DNA of 52,960 nt from Roseomonas nitratireducens (GCF_017813355.1 NZ_JAGIYZ010000028.1:1-52960); one strand, 5' to 3'. Shown: positions 15,368 to 23,592, counted from the first letter of the stretch. Notes: generated by a model not told the origin, from the letters alone. Numbers and translations: made by a program.

Positions 15368-16900
15368 TCAGCAGGCGGTGGGCGGGCGCCAGCGTTCGAT
15401 GGCGATGCCGCCCAGCGCCAGCGCCTCGAGCCTTTCGCCGCCGGCCTGGGTGAGTGCGGACCGCACCGCCGGCCAGGTGGTGAATGTCATGTCCTCCGCC
15501 ACGCGCGGCGGCACCGACCGGGTAATGATCCAGGCCGCGCCGGCGCCGCGCAGCAGCGGGCACAGCGCTTGCGCCGCCACCATCGCCTCCGGCGCGAGCA
15601 GTTCCGCCGAGCGCCGCTCGAGCGGCGAGGCGGCAGGCACGAGCAGCGCCTCCAGCGGCGCACCGCCCGCCGCGGCGCGCAGCGAGACCAGGGCGAAGAC
15701 GCTGTCGGTCACGACGATCCGGTCACCCGGGGCCATGCGTTCGGCGAGCAGCGCGGCGACCCCGTTCCAGTCCTCGCGCGTCAGCGGCAGCAGGTGGAAG
15801 CGCAGCGCGCCGAAGCCGTGCAGCGCGAGCAGCAGCGCCGCCGCCGCGAGGAAGGCCCGGCGCGGCAGCAGCGCGAGGCCGGCGGCCGCGCCAGCCGCGA
15901 CCGGCGCCACCAGGAACAGCACGGTCCGGTCGACCAGCACCGGCCAGTGCTGGCTGACCAGCGGGAAGGCCAGCCCGGCGAAGGCGAGCATCGCGACCAG
16001 CGCCAGCCGTTCCGCCCGCCCCACCGGCGCGCGCGCCAGGACAGCGAGCGTGAGCCCCGCGGCGGTCAGCGTCAGCGTCAGCGCCGACAGCGGGGAGTGG
16101 AAGGGCGCGACCACGTCGCGCGCATAGATCAGCGCCGTGTCCATCAGGCCCGGCGGGGCGATCCAGCGCGTGACGAAGGCGCCGTCCGTCGCATGCCCCA
16201 GCGCCCAGAGGATCGGCGCCGCGCCCAGCGCGAGCCCGATCGCATCCGCCGCCGCCAGCCGCGCGAGGCCGGCGGCGACCCGCGCGCCACCCGCGGCCAG
16301 CGCCACGAGCACGAAGAGGTTGAGGGCGAGATTGGCGATCGCCGCCGTGTGGTGCAGCCAGAGCATCGCCCCCTGCAGCAGGCCGAGGGCCAGGACCGCG
16401 CCCGCGCCACGCCGCCCGTCCCGCGCCGCGCCCACCAGCCGCTGCGCGGCGAACAGCGCACAGCAGAACAGCAGGAACAGCAGCGCGTAGGTCCGCCCAT
16501 CCTGCCCGTGGCGGATCAGGCTGCCGTGCAGCGCGACGAGGCAGGCCGCGACCCAGGCCGCGCGCGACCCGAAGGCCGCCCGGCAGAACAGGAAGACGGG
16601 CAGGACGGCGAGCGCGGCGGCAAGGGCCGAGAGCAGCCGCAGCGGTTCCGGCGCCGGCCCCGCGACCCGGCCGACCAGGCCGGCGATGGCGTAATAGCCG
16701 GGCGGGCTCGCCTCGATCCGCGCCATGTCCCCGAACACCACGCCCCAGGGGAGGGAACCGAGGCCGATGCTGGCCGCCTCGTCGATCCAGGGGGCGTCGC
16801 CGGCAAGGCCCGGCAGGCGCAACAGGAAGGCGAAGACGACCAGCCCGGAAAGCGCCAGGCCGGCACGACGTTCCGATATCGTTCCATACTGATGCGACAT
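15368..16900 (-). CDS. GT39/ArnT-like polytopic membrane glycosyltransferase
   Basis: This 510-residue membrane protein has about 10-12 helices. The first periplasmic loop carries the Asp40-Glu41 pair in PWIDEAAS, the catalytic-site hallmark of GT39/GT83-type (PMT/ArnT) enzymes. Those enzymes use polyprenyl-phosphate sugars as donors on the periplasmic side. SPPGYYAIAGL, with Tyr after the second hydrophobic stretch, also follows the family pattern. It converges on the uxs gene with a 4-base gap and is transcribed separately from the rightward operon. It may decorate the polysaccharide, a protein or a lipid. The ATG at 16900 lacks a clear ribosome site and lies within an inverted repeat (16868-16908), so the start is uncertain. 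Confidence 0.72.
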   Translation of the reverse strand: MSHQYGTISERRAGLALSGLVVFAFLLRLPGLAGDAPWIDEAASIGLGSLPWGVVFGDMARIEASPPGYYAIAGLVGRVAGPAPEPLRLLSALAAALAVLPVFLFCRAAFGSRAAWVAACLVALHGSLIRHGQDGRTYALLFLLFCCALFAAQRLVGAARDGRRGAGAVLALGLLQGAMLWLHHTAAIANLALNLFVLVALAAGGARVAAGLARLAAADAIGLALGAAPILWALGHATDGAFVTRWIAPPGLMDTALIYARDVVAPFHSPLSALTLTLTAAGLTLAVLARAPVGRAERLALVAMLAFAGLAFPLVSQHWPVLVDRTVLFLVAPVAAGAAAGLALLPRRAFLAAAALLLALHGFGALRFHLLPLTREDWNGVAALLAERMAPGDRIVVTDSVFALVSLRAAAGGAPLEALLVPAASPLERRSAELLAPEAMVAAQALCPLLRGAGAAWIITRSVPPRVAEDMTFTTWPAVRSALTQAGGERLEALALGGIAIERWRPPTAC

Positions 16901-16908
16901 CGGAACGT
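16868..16908. repeat. 10-bp inverted repeat across the start of the GT39-like gene, possible operator
   Basis: ACGTTCCGAT at 16868-16877 is matched by its exact reverse complement at 16899-16908, with 21 bases between. The right arm runs into a perfect 8-base palindrome GAACGTTC (16903-16910), and GATATC plus a further GTTCC lie inside. The repeat straddles the ATG at 16900. It could be a regulator binding site near the promoter and translation start. It shares the AACGTT core with the palindrome at 5217-5230. Confidence 0.35.
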
Positions 16909-16927
16909 TCTTACCGGAAGTGGGGAC

Positions 16928-16945
16928 CCGCCGCAGCCGCGGCGG
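16928..16945 (-). terminator. GC hairpin after the nitroreductase gene
   Basis: CCGCCGC (16928-16934) and GCGGCGG (16939-16945) form a perfect 7-bp stem with a 4-base loop, 18 bases beyond the nitroreductase stop on the minus strand. No T-run follows, so it is at best a weak or factor-assisted terminator. Confidence 0.3.
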
Positions 16946-16963
16946 ATCACACCCCGGTCGCGG

Positions 16964-17794
16964 TCAGCGCAGCGGGAAGCCCAGTGCGATCAGCGCGTCC
17001 TTCAGCCGGTCCCGCCCGTTCAGCGCCCGCATGGTGCCCAGCCGCGCGATCACGCGCTTGGTCCAGGTATCGGCCGCCATCTCGTTGCGGGCGGAAAAGG
17101 CCGCCATGCGCGGGTCGTAGGCGGCGCGGTGGCCAGCATCCTCGGCGTCGTAGCGCTCGCGGTGCAGCACGGCGGCCTGGGGCAGGCGGGGCTTCACCTC
17201 CCCTTCCCGGCCCTCGGCGGCATAGCCGACGCACAGGCCGAAGACCGGCGCCACGCCCGGCGGCAGGCCGAGCAGGCGGGCGACGCGCGTCACGTCGTTG
17301 CGCAGCGCGCCGATGTAGACATTCGCGAGGCCCAGGCTTTCCGCCGCCACCACCGCGTTCTGCGCGGCGAGTGCGGCGTCGATCGCGGCGACGAGGAAGG
17401 ATTCGAGGAAGGGCTGGCCGGCGAGCTCGGTCCCCTCGGCCTCGGCCAGCCGCGCGTTGCGCGAGGTGTCGGCGAGGAAGACGAGGAACAGCGGGCATTG
17501 CTCGATATGCTTCTGGTTGCCCGCGACCTCGGCCAGTTCCTTGCGCACCGCCGGATCATCCACCGCGACCACCGACCAGGTCTGCAGGTTCGACGAGGTC
17601 GCGGCGGATTGCGCCGCGGCGATCAGCGTCTCGAGCGTATGCGCGGGCAGCGGGTCGGGCCGGTAGCCGCGCACCGAGCGGTGCGAGAGCAGCAGCGCGA
17701 TGGTGTCGTTCCACGGGCCGGCCTTGGGCTCAGCCCCGGCGCCGTAGCGTGCCGTGAGCGCCGCGGCGGGGCCGGGCATCTGCGTTCCGTCCAT
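16964..17794 (-). CDS. NfsA/Frp-type FMN-dependent nitroreductase
   Basis: This 276-residue member of the nitroreductase family uses FMN and NAD(P)H to reduce nitro compounds, quinones or free flavin. The FMN-phosphate-binding SHRSVRGYRPDPLP near the N-terminus and the AAAQSAATSSNLQTWSVVAV segment are diagnostic. The GLCVGYAAEG and KPRLPQAAVLHRERY segments match the NfsA/FRP subgroup. The ATG at 17794 was chosen because AGGGGAT lies about 10 bases upstream and the N-terminal length then fits the family; an open frame to 18184 overlaps the next gene. It is a single-gene unit of general redox or detoxification character, with no visible link to the polysaccharide locus. The physiological substrate is unknown. 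Confidence 0.85.
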   Translation of the reverse strand: MDGTQMPGPAAALTARYGAGAEPKAGPWNDTIALLLSHRSVRGYRPDPLPAHTLETLIAAAQSAATSSNLQTWSVVAVDDPAVRKELAEVAGNQKHIEQCPLFLVFLADTSRNARLAEAEGTELAGQPFLESFLVAAIDAALAAQNAVVAAESLGLANVYIGALRNDVTRVARLLGLPPGVAPVFGLCVGYAAEGREGEVKPRLPQAAVLHRERYDAEDAGHRAAYDPRMAAFSARNEMAADTWTKRVIARLGTMRALNGRDRLKDALIALGFPLR

Positions 17795-17955
17795 GTATGG
17801 GTATCCCCTGTGATGGGCCGAAGGTAGCGCGGGCGCGCGCGGCGTCCAGGCTCGGCGATCGCCGCGCCGGCAGCGGGCCGCCCCGGCGGCATGGGCGCCG
17901 TGCCTCGGCCACGCGCCGGGTGTCCCGGCGCGGCCGGGGCATCCGGCCGCCGGCG

Positions 17956-18927
17956 TCAGTTCTCCGGCCGGAAGCCGCTGTCGCGCACGATGCGGGCCCA
18001 GTCCTCCCGCTCCGCCCGGATGCGGGCGGCGAAGGCGGCGGGGGTGTCCGAGGTGGTGGGCGCGTATTCCAGCCGTTCGAGCGCTGCGACCATCTCCGGC
18101 GTCGCGGCCGCGGCACGGATCGCGCGATGCAGGCCATCGACCAGCGACGCGGGCGTGCCGGCGGGCAGCAGCGCGCCGAACCATTCGTCCTTGTTGAGGT
18201 CCGGGTGGCCGAGCTCGGCGAAGGTCGGCACATCCGGGAAGCGCGGATTGCGCGCGGCGGAGGAGACGGCGAGCAGCCGCAGCCCCTGCCCGTGATGCGT
18301 CGAGACATCCCCCAGCACGCCGATGAAGCAGGCGAGCCGCCCCGCGATCACGTCCTGCACCGCCGGCGCGGCGCCGCGATAAGGCACGTGGTTCATCGAC
18401 ACGCCGATCTTCCGGCCGAGCACGATGCCCATGAAGTGCGGCGCCGATCCCGCAGCGGGCGACGCCCAGGCGATATCGCCGCGCTGCGCCTTCGCCCAGT
18501 CGATCCAGGCCGGCAGGCTCTGCGCCGGATGGTCCTTCGGCACGGCGAAGGCGAAGGGAAAGGTGCAGACGGTCGAGACCGGGATCAGGTCCGTCAGCGC
18601 GTCGTAGCGCACCTCCCGCGGGAAGACATGCGGCTGGAGCGTCAGCATGGAGGCCGGCGTCTGCAGCCAGGTCAGCCCGTCCGCATCCGCGCCCTTGACG
18701 AATTCGACCGCGATCCGCCCGGCCGCGCCGACCCGCCCGTCCACCACGATGGACGGCGCGTAGGCGCCGCGCAGGCGCTCGGCATACAGCCGCGCGACCA
18801 CGTCGGAGGACCCGCCGGGCGGGAAGCCGATGACGATGCGCGCGGGGCGTTGCACGGTCTGGGCGCGCGCGGCGCCGGCGGTGGCGAGCAGGCCGAGCGC
18901 GGCGCGGCGGCCGATGGCGAAGGTCAT
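17956..18927 (-). CDS. Bug-type periplasmic solute receptor (tripartite tricarboxylate transporter family)
   Basis: This 323-residue secreted protein has a twin-Arg/hydrophobic signal (MTFAIGRRAALGLLATAGAARAQ, split by the cleavage site after ARA). The Bug pattern follows: RIVIGFPPGGSSDVVAR, VDGRVGAAGRIAVEFV, NHVPYRGAAPAVQDVIAG and FPDVPTFAELGHPDL. Bug proteins bind carboxylates or aromatic acids in the periplasm, and many are orphans that sense rather than transport. No TctA/TctB membrane genes are present, so transport is not assured. GGGAGGA upstream supports the ATG at 18927. Two further Bug genes occur in the window (33000-33953 and 40619-41581). The ligand is unknown. Confidence 0.88.
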   Translation of the reverse strand: MTFAIGRRAALGLLATAGAARAQTVQRPARIVIGFPPGGSSDVVARLYAERLRGAYAPSIVVDGRVGAAGRIAVEFVKGADADGLTWLQTPASMLTLQPHVFPREVRYDALTDLIPVSTVCTFPFAFAVPKDHPAQSLPAWIDWAKAQRGDIAWASPAAGSAPHFMGIVLGRKIGVSMNHVPYRGAAPAVQDVIAGRLACFIGVLGDVSTHHGQGLRLLAVSSAARNPRFPDVPTFAELGHPDLNKDEWFGALLPAGTPASLVDGLHRAIRAAAATPEMVAALERLEYAPTTSDTPAAFAARIRAEREDWARIVRDSGFRPEN

Positions 18928-19015
18928 GGGTTGTATCCTCCCTGTGCTTGCCGCCGACATAGGGCCTGGAAGGCCCGCCGCGCCAGGGGGATGCGCGGCG
19001 CGGGCCGCCGCCCGG

Positions 19016-19900
19016 CTACAGGCCCAGGCCCGGCACCAGCAGCACCTCCAGCGCCGCGCGCTGCGCCGGCGGGATCGGGATCGCCTTGCGCGCCTTGAGG
19101 TCGAAGGCGACGCCCACGGCTTCCGCCGCCGCGACCGGCGCGCCCGTCTCGCCATCGTGCAGGATGTGCGTCCAGGTGGTGGTCTTCTCGCCGAGCGCGC
19201 GCAGGCCGCTCGTCACCGTCACCAACTGGCCGGCGCGCAGCGGCGCGAGATGCACGAGGCGGTATTCCAGCGCCGCGCCGCCGACCCCTTCCTCCTTCAC
19301 CCCGAGCCCCGTGCCGCGGTTGCGCAGGTTCGGCACGCCGTCCCAGACGCGGGCGATGACGCCGTCCGGGCGCATGATGCCGTCCGCGTCGCACTCATGC
19401 GGGCGGACGGCGCCGCGATAGGCCTCGGCCAGGCCCATGGCGCGCGACGCCGCCCGATCCGGCAGGGCGCGGGGCGGATCGAAGCCTAGGCCGCGCGGCG
19501 CCGCATGGTCGGGCCGGGCGACCTTGAGCGCCGCGGCCCGCGGCAGGGCCGGCAGGGGCCCATCGTCGAAGGCGCCGAGGTCGGTGACGAAGGTCGCGGC
19601 GGGCTGGTCGGTCGCGCTGTTGCGGATCTCGGCGAAGCAGCGCAGCCGCCCGGCTTCCGCCCCGATGATGCCGCCCAGGATGGTGAAGGGCGTGCCGGGC
19701 GCCATCTCCCGCAGGAAGCGGATGTGCTGGTCGCGCACCGCCAGGCGCTGCGCCGGGACCGGCAGCCCGGCCTCCAGCAGCAGCCAGGACAGCGCATCGG
19801 CCACCCGCGCGACGTAGTGGCGCACATTCATGTGCCCCATCACGTCGCATTCCTCCTGCTGCACGCTGCCGCGGCCGATGACGATCACGCGCTTCTCCAC
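19016..19900 (-). CDS. double hot-dog acyl-CoA thioesterase-like protein
   Basis: This is a 294-residue protein with two hot-dog-type halves. The first (about residues 5-130) has QEECDVMGHMNVRHYVARVADA, where the D-x-M-x-H-M-N pattern matches 4-hydroxybenzoyl-CoA thioesterase-like enzymes. The second half (about 165-290) contains RPHECDADGIMRPDGVIARVWD and EYRLVHLAPLRAGQLV. Such proteins hydrolyse acyl-CoA or acyl-ACP thioesters; the acyl group is unknown. The GTG at 19900 is preferred because an ATG further upstream (20011) would overlap the start of the divergent LLM gene; the ribosome site is weak, so the start is not certain. It is divergent from the LLM oxidoreductase with about 110 bases between, so a shared control region is possible. 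Confidence 0.72.
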   Translation of the reverse strand: MEKRVIVIGRGSVQQEECDVMGHMNVRHYVARVADALSWLLLEAGLPVPAQRLAVRDQHIRFLREMAPGTPFTILGGIIGAEAGRLRCFAEIRNSATDQPAATFVTDLGAFDDGPLPALPRAAALKVARPDHAAPRGLGFDPPRALPDRAASRAMGLAEAYRGAVRPHECDADGIMRPDGVIARVWDGVPNLRNRGTGLGVKEEGVGGAALEYRLVHLAPLRAGQLVTVTSGLRALGEKTTTWTHILHDGETGAPVAAAEAVGVAFDLKARKAIPIPPAQRAALEVLLVPGLGL

Positions 19901-20009
19901 CCTGGTCTGCCGCCGCAGATCAGCGCGCCCGCGCCGCCCCGGCAAGCCGGGCTTGCGCGAAAGGGGCGCCGGCGGGAGCATCGGCGCAACCAGGGGAAGG
20001 AAGCGCAGC

Positions 20010-21086
20010 ATGGATGTCGGCCTGTTCAGCCTGATGGGCTATCGCGACCGCGGCACGCCGACCGCGGCGATCTACGACACCGCCATCGCGCAGGTGAAGG
20101 CCGCCGAGCAGGCCGGCTTCGGCATCGCCTGGTTCGCCGAGCATCATTTCTCCAACTACTGCGTCTGCCCCTCGCCGCTCATGATGGTCGCGCGGCTGGC
20201 GGGGGAGACGAGCCGCATCCGCCTCGCCTCCGGCGTCGTCATCGTGCCGCTGTACCATCCGGCGCGGCTGATCGCGGAGGTCGGCATGGTGGACGCGCTG
20301 ACGCATGGGCGGCTCGTTCTCGGCATCGGCAGCGGCTACCAGCCCTATGAATTCGAGCGCTTCGGCCAGGACCTGTCGGAATCGACGCCCCGCCTGCTCG
20401 AGGTGATGGGCATGATGGAGAAGGCCTTCGGCGCCGAGACCTTCGCCCATGACGGCGCGCACTACGCCATGCCCGTCACGCACATTGCGCCGCGTCCCGC
20501 GGGCGCGATGCCGGAGGTCTGGGTGGCGGGCGACAATCCCGACCTGCACCGCTACGCCGCCGAGCGCGACTGCGTGGTGATGGTGACGCCGCGCCACTTC
20601 ACCCCCGCCATGCTGGCCGCCGCCCGCCGGCGCTTCGAGGAGATACGCCGCGGCGTCGGCAAGAACCCCGAGACGCTGCGCTTCGGCGCGATGCGCCCCT
20701 TCTGCGTCACCGAGGATGCGGGGGAGGCCGCGCGCTTCCTCGAGAACGCCCGCTGGCAGATCCGCCTGTCGCAGAGCCTGCGGCGGCGCGAACAGGCGAT
20801 GGATGGCGGGATGCTGGTCGAGAAGACCTGGGAGGGGGAGCCGAGCCTCGAGGAGATGGGCGCCCACATGATGGTCGGCGATGCCGCGACCGTCGCGGCG
20901 CGCATGGCCGCCGAGATCCGCGCCGCAGCCCCCTGCCACTACCTTCTCCAGGTCCAGCTGGGGGACATGGACCCGGCGGTGGGGATGCGCTCGATCGCGG
21001 CCTGGCAGCGCCAGGTCAGGCCCATCCTGGAACGGGAATTCGGGCCCCTGGAGCGGATCGGGATCGCGGCCCCCGCCGCCGCTTGA
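20010..21086 (+). CDS. LLM-class flavin-dependent oxidoreductase
   Basis: This 358-residue protein of the bacterial luciferase-like monooxygenase superfamily (TIM barrel, F420 or FMN) starts MDVGLFSLMGYRDRGTP. It continues FGIAWFAEHHFSNYC and SGVVIVPLYHPARLIAEVG, then VDALTHGRLVLGIGSGYQPYE, the conserved N-terminal barrel signature. GRRP-type variants and the C-terminal MVGDAATVAARM segment also fit. GGGGAAGGA upstream supports the ATG at 20010. Superfamily members oxidise alkanes, sulfonates, aldehydes, nitrilotriacetate and others, and the substrate here is unknown. The gene overlaps the following small gene (TTGA), suggesting a short operon. The upstream intergenic region is shared with the divergent thioesterase-like gene. 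Confidence 0.87.
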   Translation: MDVGLFSLMGYRDRGTPTAAIYDTAIAQVKAAEQAGFGIAWFAEHHFSNYCVCPSPLMMVARLAGETSRIRLASGVVIVPLYHPARLIAEVGMVDALTHGRLVLGIGSGYQPYEFERFGQDLSESTPRLLEVMGMMEKAFGAETFAHDGAHYAMPVTHIAPRPAGAMPEVWVAGDNPDLHRYAAERDCVVMVTPRHFTPAMLAAARRRFEEIRRGVGKNPETLRFGAMRPFCVTEDAGEAARFLENARWQIRLSQSLRRREQAMDGGMLVEKTWEGEPSLEEMGAHMMVGDAATVAARMAAEIRAAAPCHYLLQVQLGDMDPAVGMRSIAAWQRQVRPILEREFGPLERIGIAAPAAA

Positions 21087-21403
21087 CCCCGGGCGGGCGG
21101 ATTTGCCACGCTCCCCTCGTGGGGAACCTGGTTCCTGTCCGCACCGGGGATGACGACACGCTGTGGGCCGTGGTGGCCACGGTCGGGCGGAAGAGCCGTG
21201 TCGCGGAGGTGTTCCGCTCCCGCGACCAGGCGCTGCACGACAGGGCTTGGCGGGACCAGCAGGTGAAGGCCTATGCGGATTGGCTGGTGCGGGCGAAGCA
21301 GCCCGTGCCGCATTATTCCGTGACGCCGATCCGCCGGTCCGAATTGCCGCGCAAATGGACCCCCTTGCCCGCGCTGGGCTTCCTGCGCGGGCAGATGATC
21401 TGA
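21083..21403 (+). CDS. small conserved-looking protein of unknown function
   Basis: This 106-residue basic soluble protein with no signal peptide or membrane segment is not recognised. It contains DTLWAVVATVGRKSRVAEVF, a run of charged residues (SRDQALHDRAWRDQQVKAYADWL) and an RSELPRKW C-terminal region. The proposed start is a TTG overlapping the stop of the LLM gene (TTGA), implying coupling. A GTG at 21119 would give a 94-residue version and is equally possible, as neither has a strong ribosome site. Amino-acid composition looks coding (balanced hydrophobic/charged pattern, no low complexity), but the call depends on position in the operon. Confidence 0.45.
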   Translation: MTPGGRICHAPLVGNLVPVRTGDDDTLWAVVATVGRKSRVAEVFRSRDQALHDRAWRDQQVKAYADWLVRAKQPVPHYSVTPIRRSELPRKWTPLPALGFLRGQMI

Positions 21404-21410
21404 AGATCCG

Positions 21411-21713
21411 TTAGGCGATTTCCTGCTTCAGCTTCAGGTCGCGCTGCAGGCGCAGCGGCACGCCGCGGCGGTCGCAGGGGGCGACGTAGCTGGTCGGGAT
21501 CGCGGTCGCGATCGGCATCAGCGCGGTGGATGGGCGGGAGAATCCGGCGAAGCGGATGTCGAGCCCATCCCGCCCGCGCACGCGCAGCACTTCCCCCCAT
21601 TCCCCGGCGCGCGCGGTCACGATCGGCCCCGGCTCGTCGCGCACGAGCCGCACCATGTCGCCCGTTTCGTAGATCGGGACGGGCGAACCGTCCGCCTGGT
21701 AGGTGACACGCAT
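21411..21713 (-). CDS. small unknown protein, tandem paralogue A
   Basis: This 100-residue soluble protein is not recognised. By eye it is about 60% identical to the product of the gene immediately upstream (21772-22086), so the two arose by tandem duplication. Shared blocks are VRLVxDEPGPIV, AGEWGxVLRxRG, GLDIRxAGxSRP, the PCD motif and LQRDL near the C-terminus. Repeated short beta-like segments with GDxVRLV and GEWGxVL suggest an SH3-like small barrel, as in KOW/carboxysome-type folds; this is inference. GGGGGAC lies upstream of the ATG. The 58-base gap to its paralogue contains an A/T-rich inverted repeat, so it may have its own promoter. Confidence 0.6.
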   Translation of the reverse strand: MRVTYQADGSPVPIYETGDMVRLVRDEPGPIVTARAGEWGEVLRVRGRDGLDIRFAGFSRPSTALMPIATAIPTSYVAPCDRRGVPLRLQRDLKLKQEIA

Positions 21714-21731
21714 GTCGTCCCCCGCTGGAAT

Positions 21732-21752
21732 GAGACAGTCTTATTTTGTCTC
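21732..21752. repeat. A/T-rich inverted repeat between tandem paralogues
   Basis: GAGACA (21732-21737) and TGTCTC (21747-21752) form a 6-bp stem around a 9-base A/T-rich loop, about 20 bases upstream of the downstream paralogue's ATG on the minus strand. It could be a weak terminator for the upstream paralogue or an operator/promoter element for the downstream one. The local base composition is clearly less G+C-rich than the surroundings. Confidence 0.3.
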
Positions 21753-21771
21753 TCGGCCGTGAAGAATTCCT

Positions 21772-22086
21772 CTACGCGCGGCGACGTTTCGATCCGCCGT
21801 CCCGCCGGAGGTCGCGCTGGAGGTCGATGCGCAGGCCCAACTCGTCGCAGGGAATGACGATCCGGGCCGGAATCCCCATCGCGACGGGGATGTCGGTAGT
21901 GCGCGGGCGGGAATGGCCGGCAAGCCGGATGTCCAGGCCCTCGACGCCGCGGTTGCGCAGCACCACGCCCCATTCGCCGGCCTGCGCCATCACGATCGGG
22001 CCGGGCTCGTCCTGCACGAGGCGGACATGGTCGCCCGGCTCATAGACCGGCACGGCTGTCCCGTCCTCGCGATACGCGATGCGCAT
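21772..22086 (-). CDS. small unknown protein, tandem paralogue B
   Basis: This 104-residue soluble protein is the duplicate partner of the gene at 21411-21713. It has the same layout: MRIAYREDGTAVPVYEPGDH, VRLVQDEPGPIV, AGEWGVVLRNRG, GLDIRLAG, IPCDELG and LQRDL. It ends in a basic tail (KRRRA) that the paralogue lacks. The divergence between copies is spread over surface-type positions while Gly, Pro, Trp and the PCD motif are kept, as expected for two proteins under selection. No domain was recognised. A cytoplasmic small beta-barrel, possibly binding nucleic acid or a partner protein, is conceivable but unproven. Confidence 0.6.
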   Translation of the reverse strand: MRIAYREDGTAVPVYEPGDHVRLVQDEPGPIVMAQAGEWGVVLRNRGVEGLDIRLAGHSRPRTTDIPVAMGIPARIVIPCDELGLRIDLQRDLRRDGGSKRRRA

Positions 22087-22146
22087 GGATCCCTCGGCAC
22101 TCTCGGCGTCGGGCGGAAGTGTCGCGCGATGCGGTGAAGGAATGGC

Positions 22147-22398
22147 TTACCCGCCATCCCCCGGGCGCCGCCCGGCCCAGAAGAGCCAGGCAATCCAGCC
22201 GAAGGCCGCGAGCAGCAGCGCATGGGCGCCGAGGACGACGAGCACCGTCTCCCAATGCCAGCCCGACAGGCGCAGCGTGGTCCATCCCGCCGGCAGGCTG
22301 TGCCAGAGCACCACGCCAAGCACGGCCATGATCATCAGCGCGACGATCGGGTGGCGCTTTTCCGGCGGCAGACCGGGCGGGCGGCGCATCAGCGACAT
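22147..22398 (-). CDS. small membrane protein of unknown function
   Basis: This 83-residue protein has a basic N-terminus (MSLMRRPPGLPPEKRHP) and two hydrophobic segments, about residues 17-34 (IVALMIMAVLGVVLWHSL) and 48-70 (ETVLVVLGAHALLLAAFGWIAWLF). They are separated by a Trp/Thr-rich loop. Both ends would be cytoplasmic by the positive-inside rule. It lies 15 bases after the stop of another small membrane protein gene, in the same direction as kdsA, so it may be carried on the same transcript. Function unknown. Confidence 0.55.
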   Translation of the reverse strand: MSLMRRPPGLPPEKRHPIVALMIMAVLGVVLWHSLPAGWTTLRLSGWHWETVLVVLGAHALLLAAFGWIAWLFWAGRRPGDGG

Positions 22399-22413
22399 GG
22401 CGCGGCGCGGCCC

Positions 22414-22647
22414 CTATTCGCCGCCGCCGCCGCCGCCATCGCCACTGCCATCGCCGGCGTCCGCGCCATCGCCCTCCTCGCCCTGCCCGCTCCGAACCGC
22501 CGCATGGGCGCCGAGCGCGCCGAACCCGAGAAGCATCCCGCCGGCCAGCACCCCGTCACCCAGGGCGAGCAAGGCGATGCCGCCGGCCGCGAGAAGGGCA
22601 GCGATGCCGAACTTCGTGGCGCGGCTGGTCCTGGCACGGCGGGTCAT
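22414..22647 (-). CDS. small membrane protein with acidic Gly/Asp tail
   Basis: This 77-residue protein has a basic N-terminus (MTRRARTSRATK). One or two hydrophobic segments follow (about residues 13-50, rich in Ala, Leu and Gly), then a low-complexity acidic tail of Gly, Asp and Glu ending in six glycines and a glutamate. The ATG at 22647 is chosen over one at 22710 because the latter would start inside the end of kdsA, and GAGG precedes the shorter start. It follows kdsA by 46 bases. No known family was recognised; the tail may be a flexible periplasmic or cytoplasmic extension. Confidence 0.5.
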   Translation of the reverse strand: MTRRARTSRATKFGIAALLAAGGIALLALGDGVLAGGMLLGFGALGAHAAVRSGQGEEGDGADAGDGSGDGGGGGGE

Positions 22648-22693
22648 GCGCGGAGCCTCGCCCGCGCCGCGGCGTGCCGCAACCCGCGTCGGC

Positions 22694-23515
22694 TCAGCCG
22701 GCCTTGGCAAGCGCGTCGAAGGCCTTCAGCCGCGCGATCAGCGCCGGCATCTCGCGCAGCGGGATCATGTTCGGCCCGTCCGACGGCGCGTGGTCGGGGT
22801 CCTGGTGCGTCTCGATGAAAACCGCCGCGACGCCCACCGCGACCGCGGCGCGCGCGAGGACCGGGGCGAATTCGCGCTGCCCGCCGCTGCTCGTCCCCTG
22901 CCCGCCGGGCTGCTGCACGGCATGCGTCGCGTCCATCACCACCGGATATCCGGTCTGCGCCATGATCGGCAGCGATCGCATGTCGGCGACCAGCGTGTTG
23001 TAGCCGAAGGAAGCGCCACGCTCGCAGAGCAGGATGTTGCGGTTGCCGGTGGAGGCGATCTTGGCCGCGACATTCGTCATGTCCCACGGCGCGAGGAACT
23101 GGCCCTTCTTCACGTTGATCGCCTTGCCGGTCTCCCCGGCCGCGAGCAGCAGGTCGGTCTGGCGGCACAGGAAGGCGGGGATCTGCAGCACGTCCACCGC
23201 CTCGGCGGCCGGGGCGCATTGCTCGGGCGCGTGCACGTCGGTCAGCACGGGAAGGCCCGTGGCCTCGCGCACCTCGGCGAGGATGGCGAGGCCTTCCTTC
23301 ATGCCGATGCCGCGGGCGGCCTTCACGCTCGTGCGGTTCGCCTTGTCGAAGGAGGATTTGTAGATCATCGGCACGCCGGCGGCGCGCGCCATCTCGGCCA
23401 GCGCGGCAGCCGTTTCCAGCGCATGGGCGCGGCTTTCGATCTGGCAGGGGCCGGAGAGGAACACCAGCGGCAGGTCGTTGCCGAAGGTGACGGGGCCGAC
23501 GGTGACGTGGTGCAT
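22694..23515 (-). CDS. kdsA: 3-deoxy-8-phosphooctulonate synthase (KDO-8-phosphate synthase)
   Basis: This 273-residue enzyme condenses phosphoenolpyruvate with arabinose-5-phosphate to KDO-8-phosphate for lipid A inner core synthesis. Diagnostic segments are [74 protein letters not shown] and the C-terminal [16 protein letters not shown]. The ATG at 23515 has AGGAGG six bases upstream and gives normal length. It lies downstream of pyrG in the common alphaproteobacterial order, with a 144-base intergenic stretch holding a double-hairpin repeat. Usual neighbour eno is absent; small membrane-protein genes follow instead. Confidence 0.95.
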   Translation of the reverse strand: MHHVTVGPVTFGNDLPLVFLSGPCQIESRAHALETAAALAEMARAAGVPMIYKSSFDKANRTSVKAARGIGMKEGLAILAEVREATGLPVLTDVHAPEQCAPAAEAVDVLQIPAFLCRQTDLLLAAGETGKAINVKKGQFLAPWDMTNVAAKIASTGNRNILLCERGASFGYNTLVADMRSLPIMAQTGYPVVMDATHAVQQPGGQGTSSGGQREFAPVLARAAVAVGVAAVFIETHQDPDHAPSDGPNMIPLREMPALIARLKAFDALAKAG

Positions 23516-23533
23516 GGGACCTCCTAGGCGTGA

Positions 23534-23592
23534 CCGGAGGGGCGTCGCCCCTCCGGACCACCCCACCAAAGGCCGAAAGGCCTTTGGGAACC
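23534..23592 (-). repeat. double-hairpin dispersed repeat, copy 1
   Basis: Read on the minus strand, GGTTCC is followed by hairpin A: CCAAAGGCC-TTTC-GGCCTTTGG (23587-23566), a perfect 9-bp stem. Hairpin B follows: CCGGAGGGGCG-A-CGCCCCTCCGG (23556-23534), 11-bp arms around one base. The element lies between pyrG and kdsA, ending 18 bases before the kdsA ATG. It aligns along its whole length with copy 2 at 30461-30520, with paired changes in both arms. It may act as terminator, RNA-processing or REP-like element. Confidence 0.6.

Noticed and set aside
20010..20011. Start of the thioesterase-like gene at an ATG at 20011
   Set aside because: It would overlap the start of the divergent LLM gene, and the first 37 residues are Pro/Arg-rich. 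A GTG at 19900 matches the hot-dog domain boundary better.
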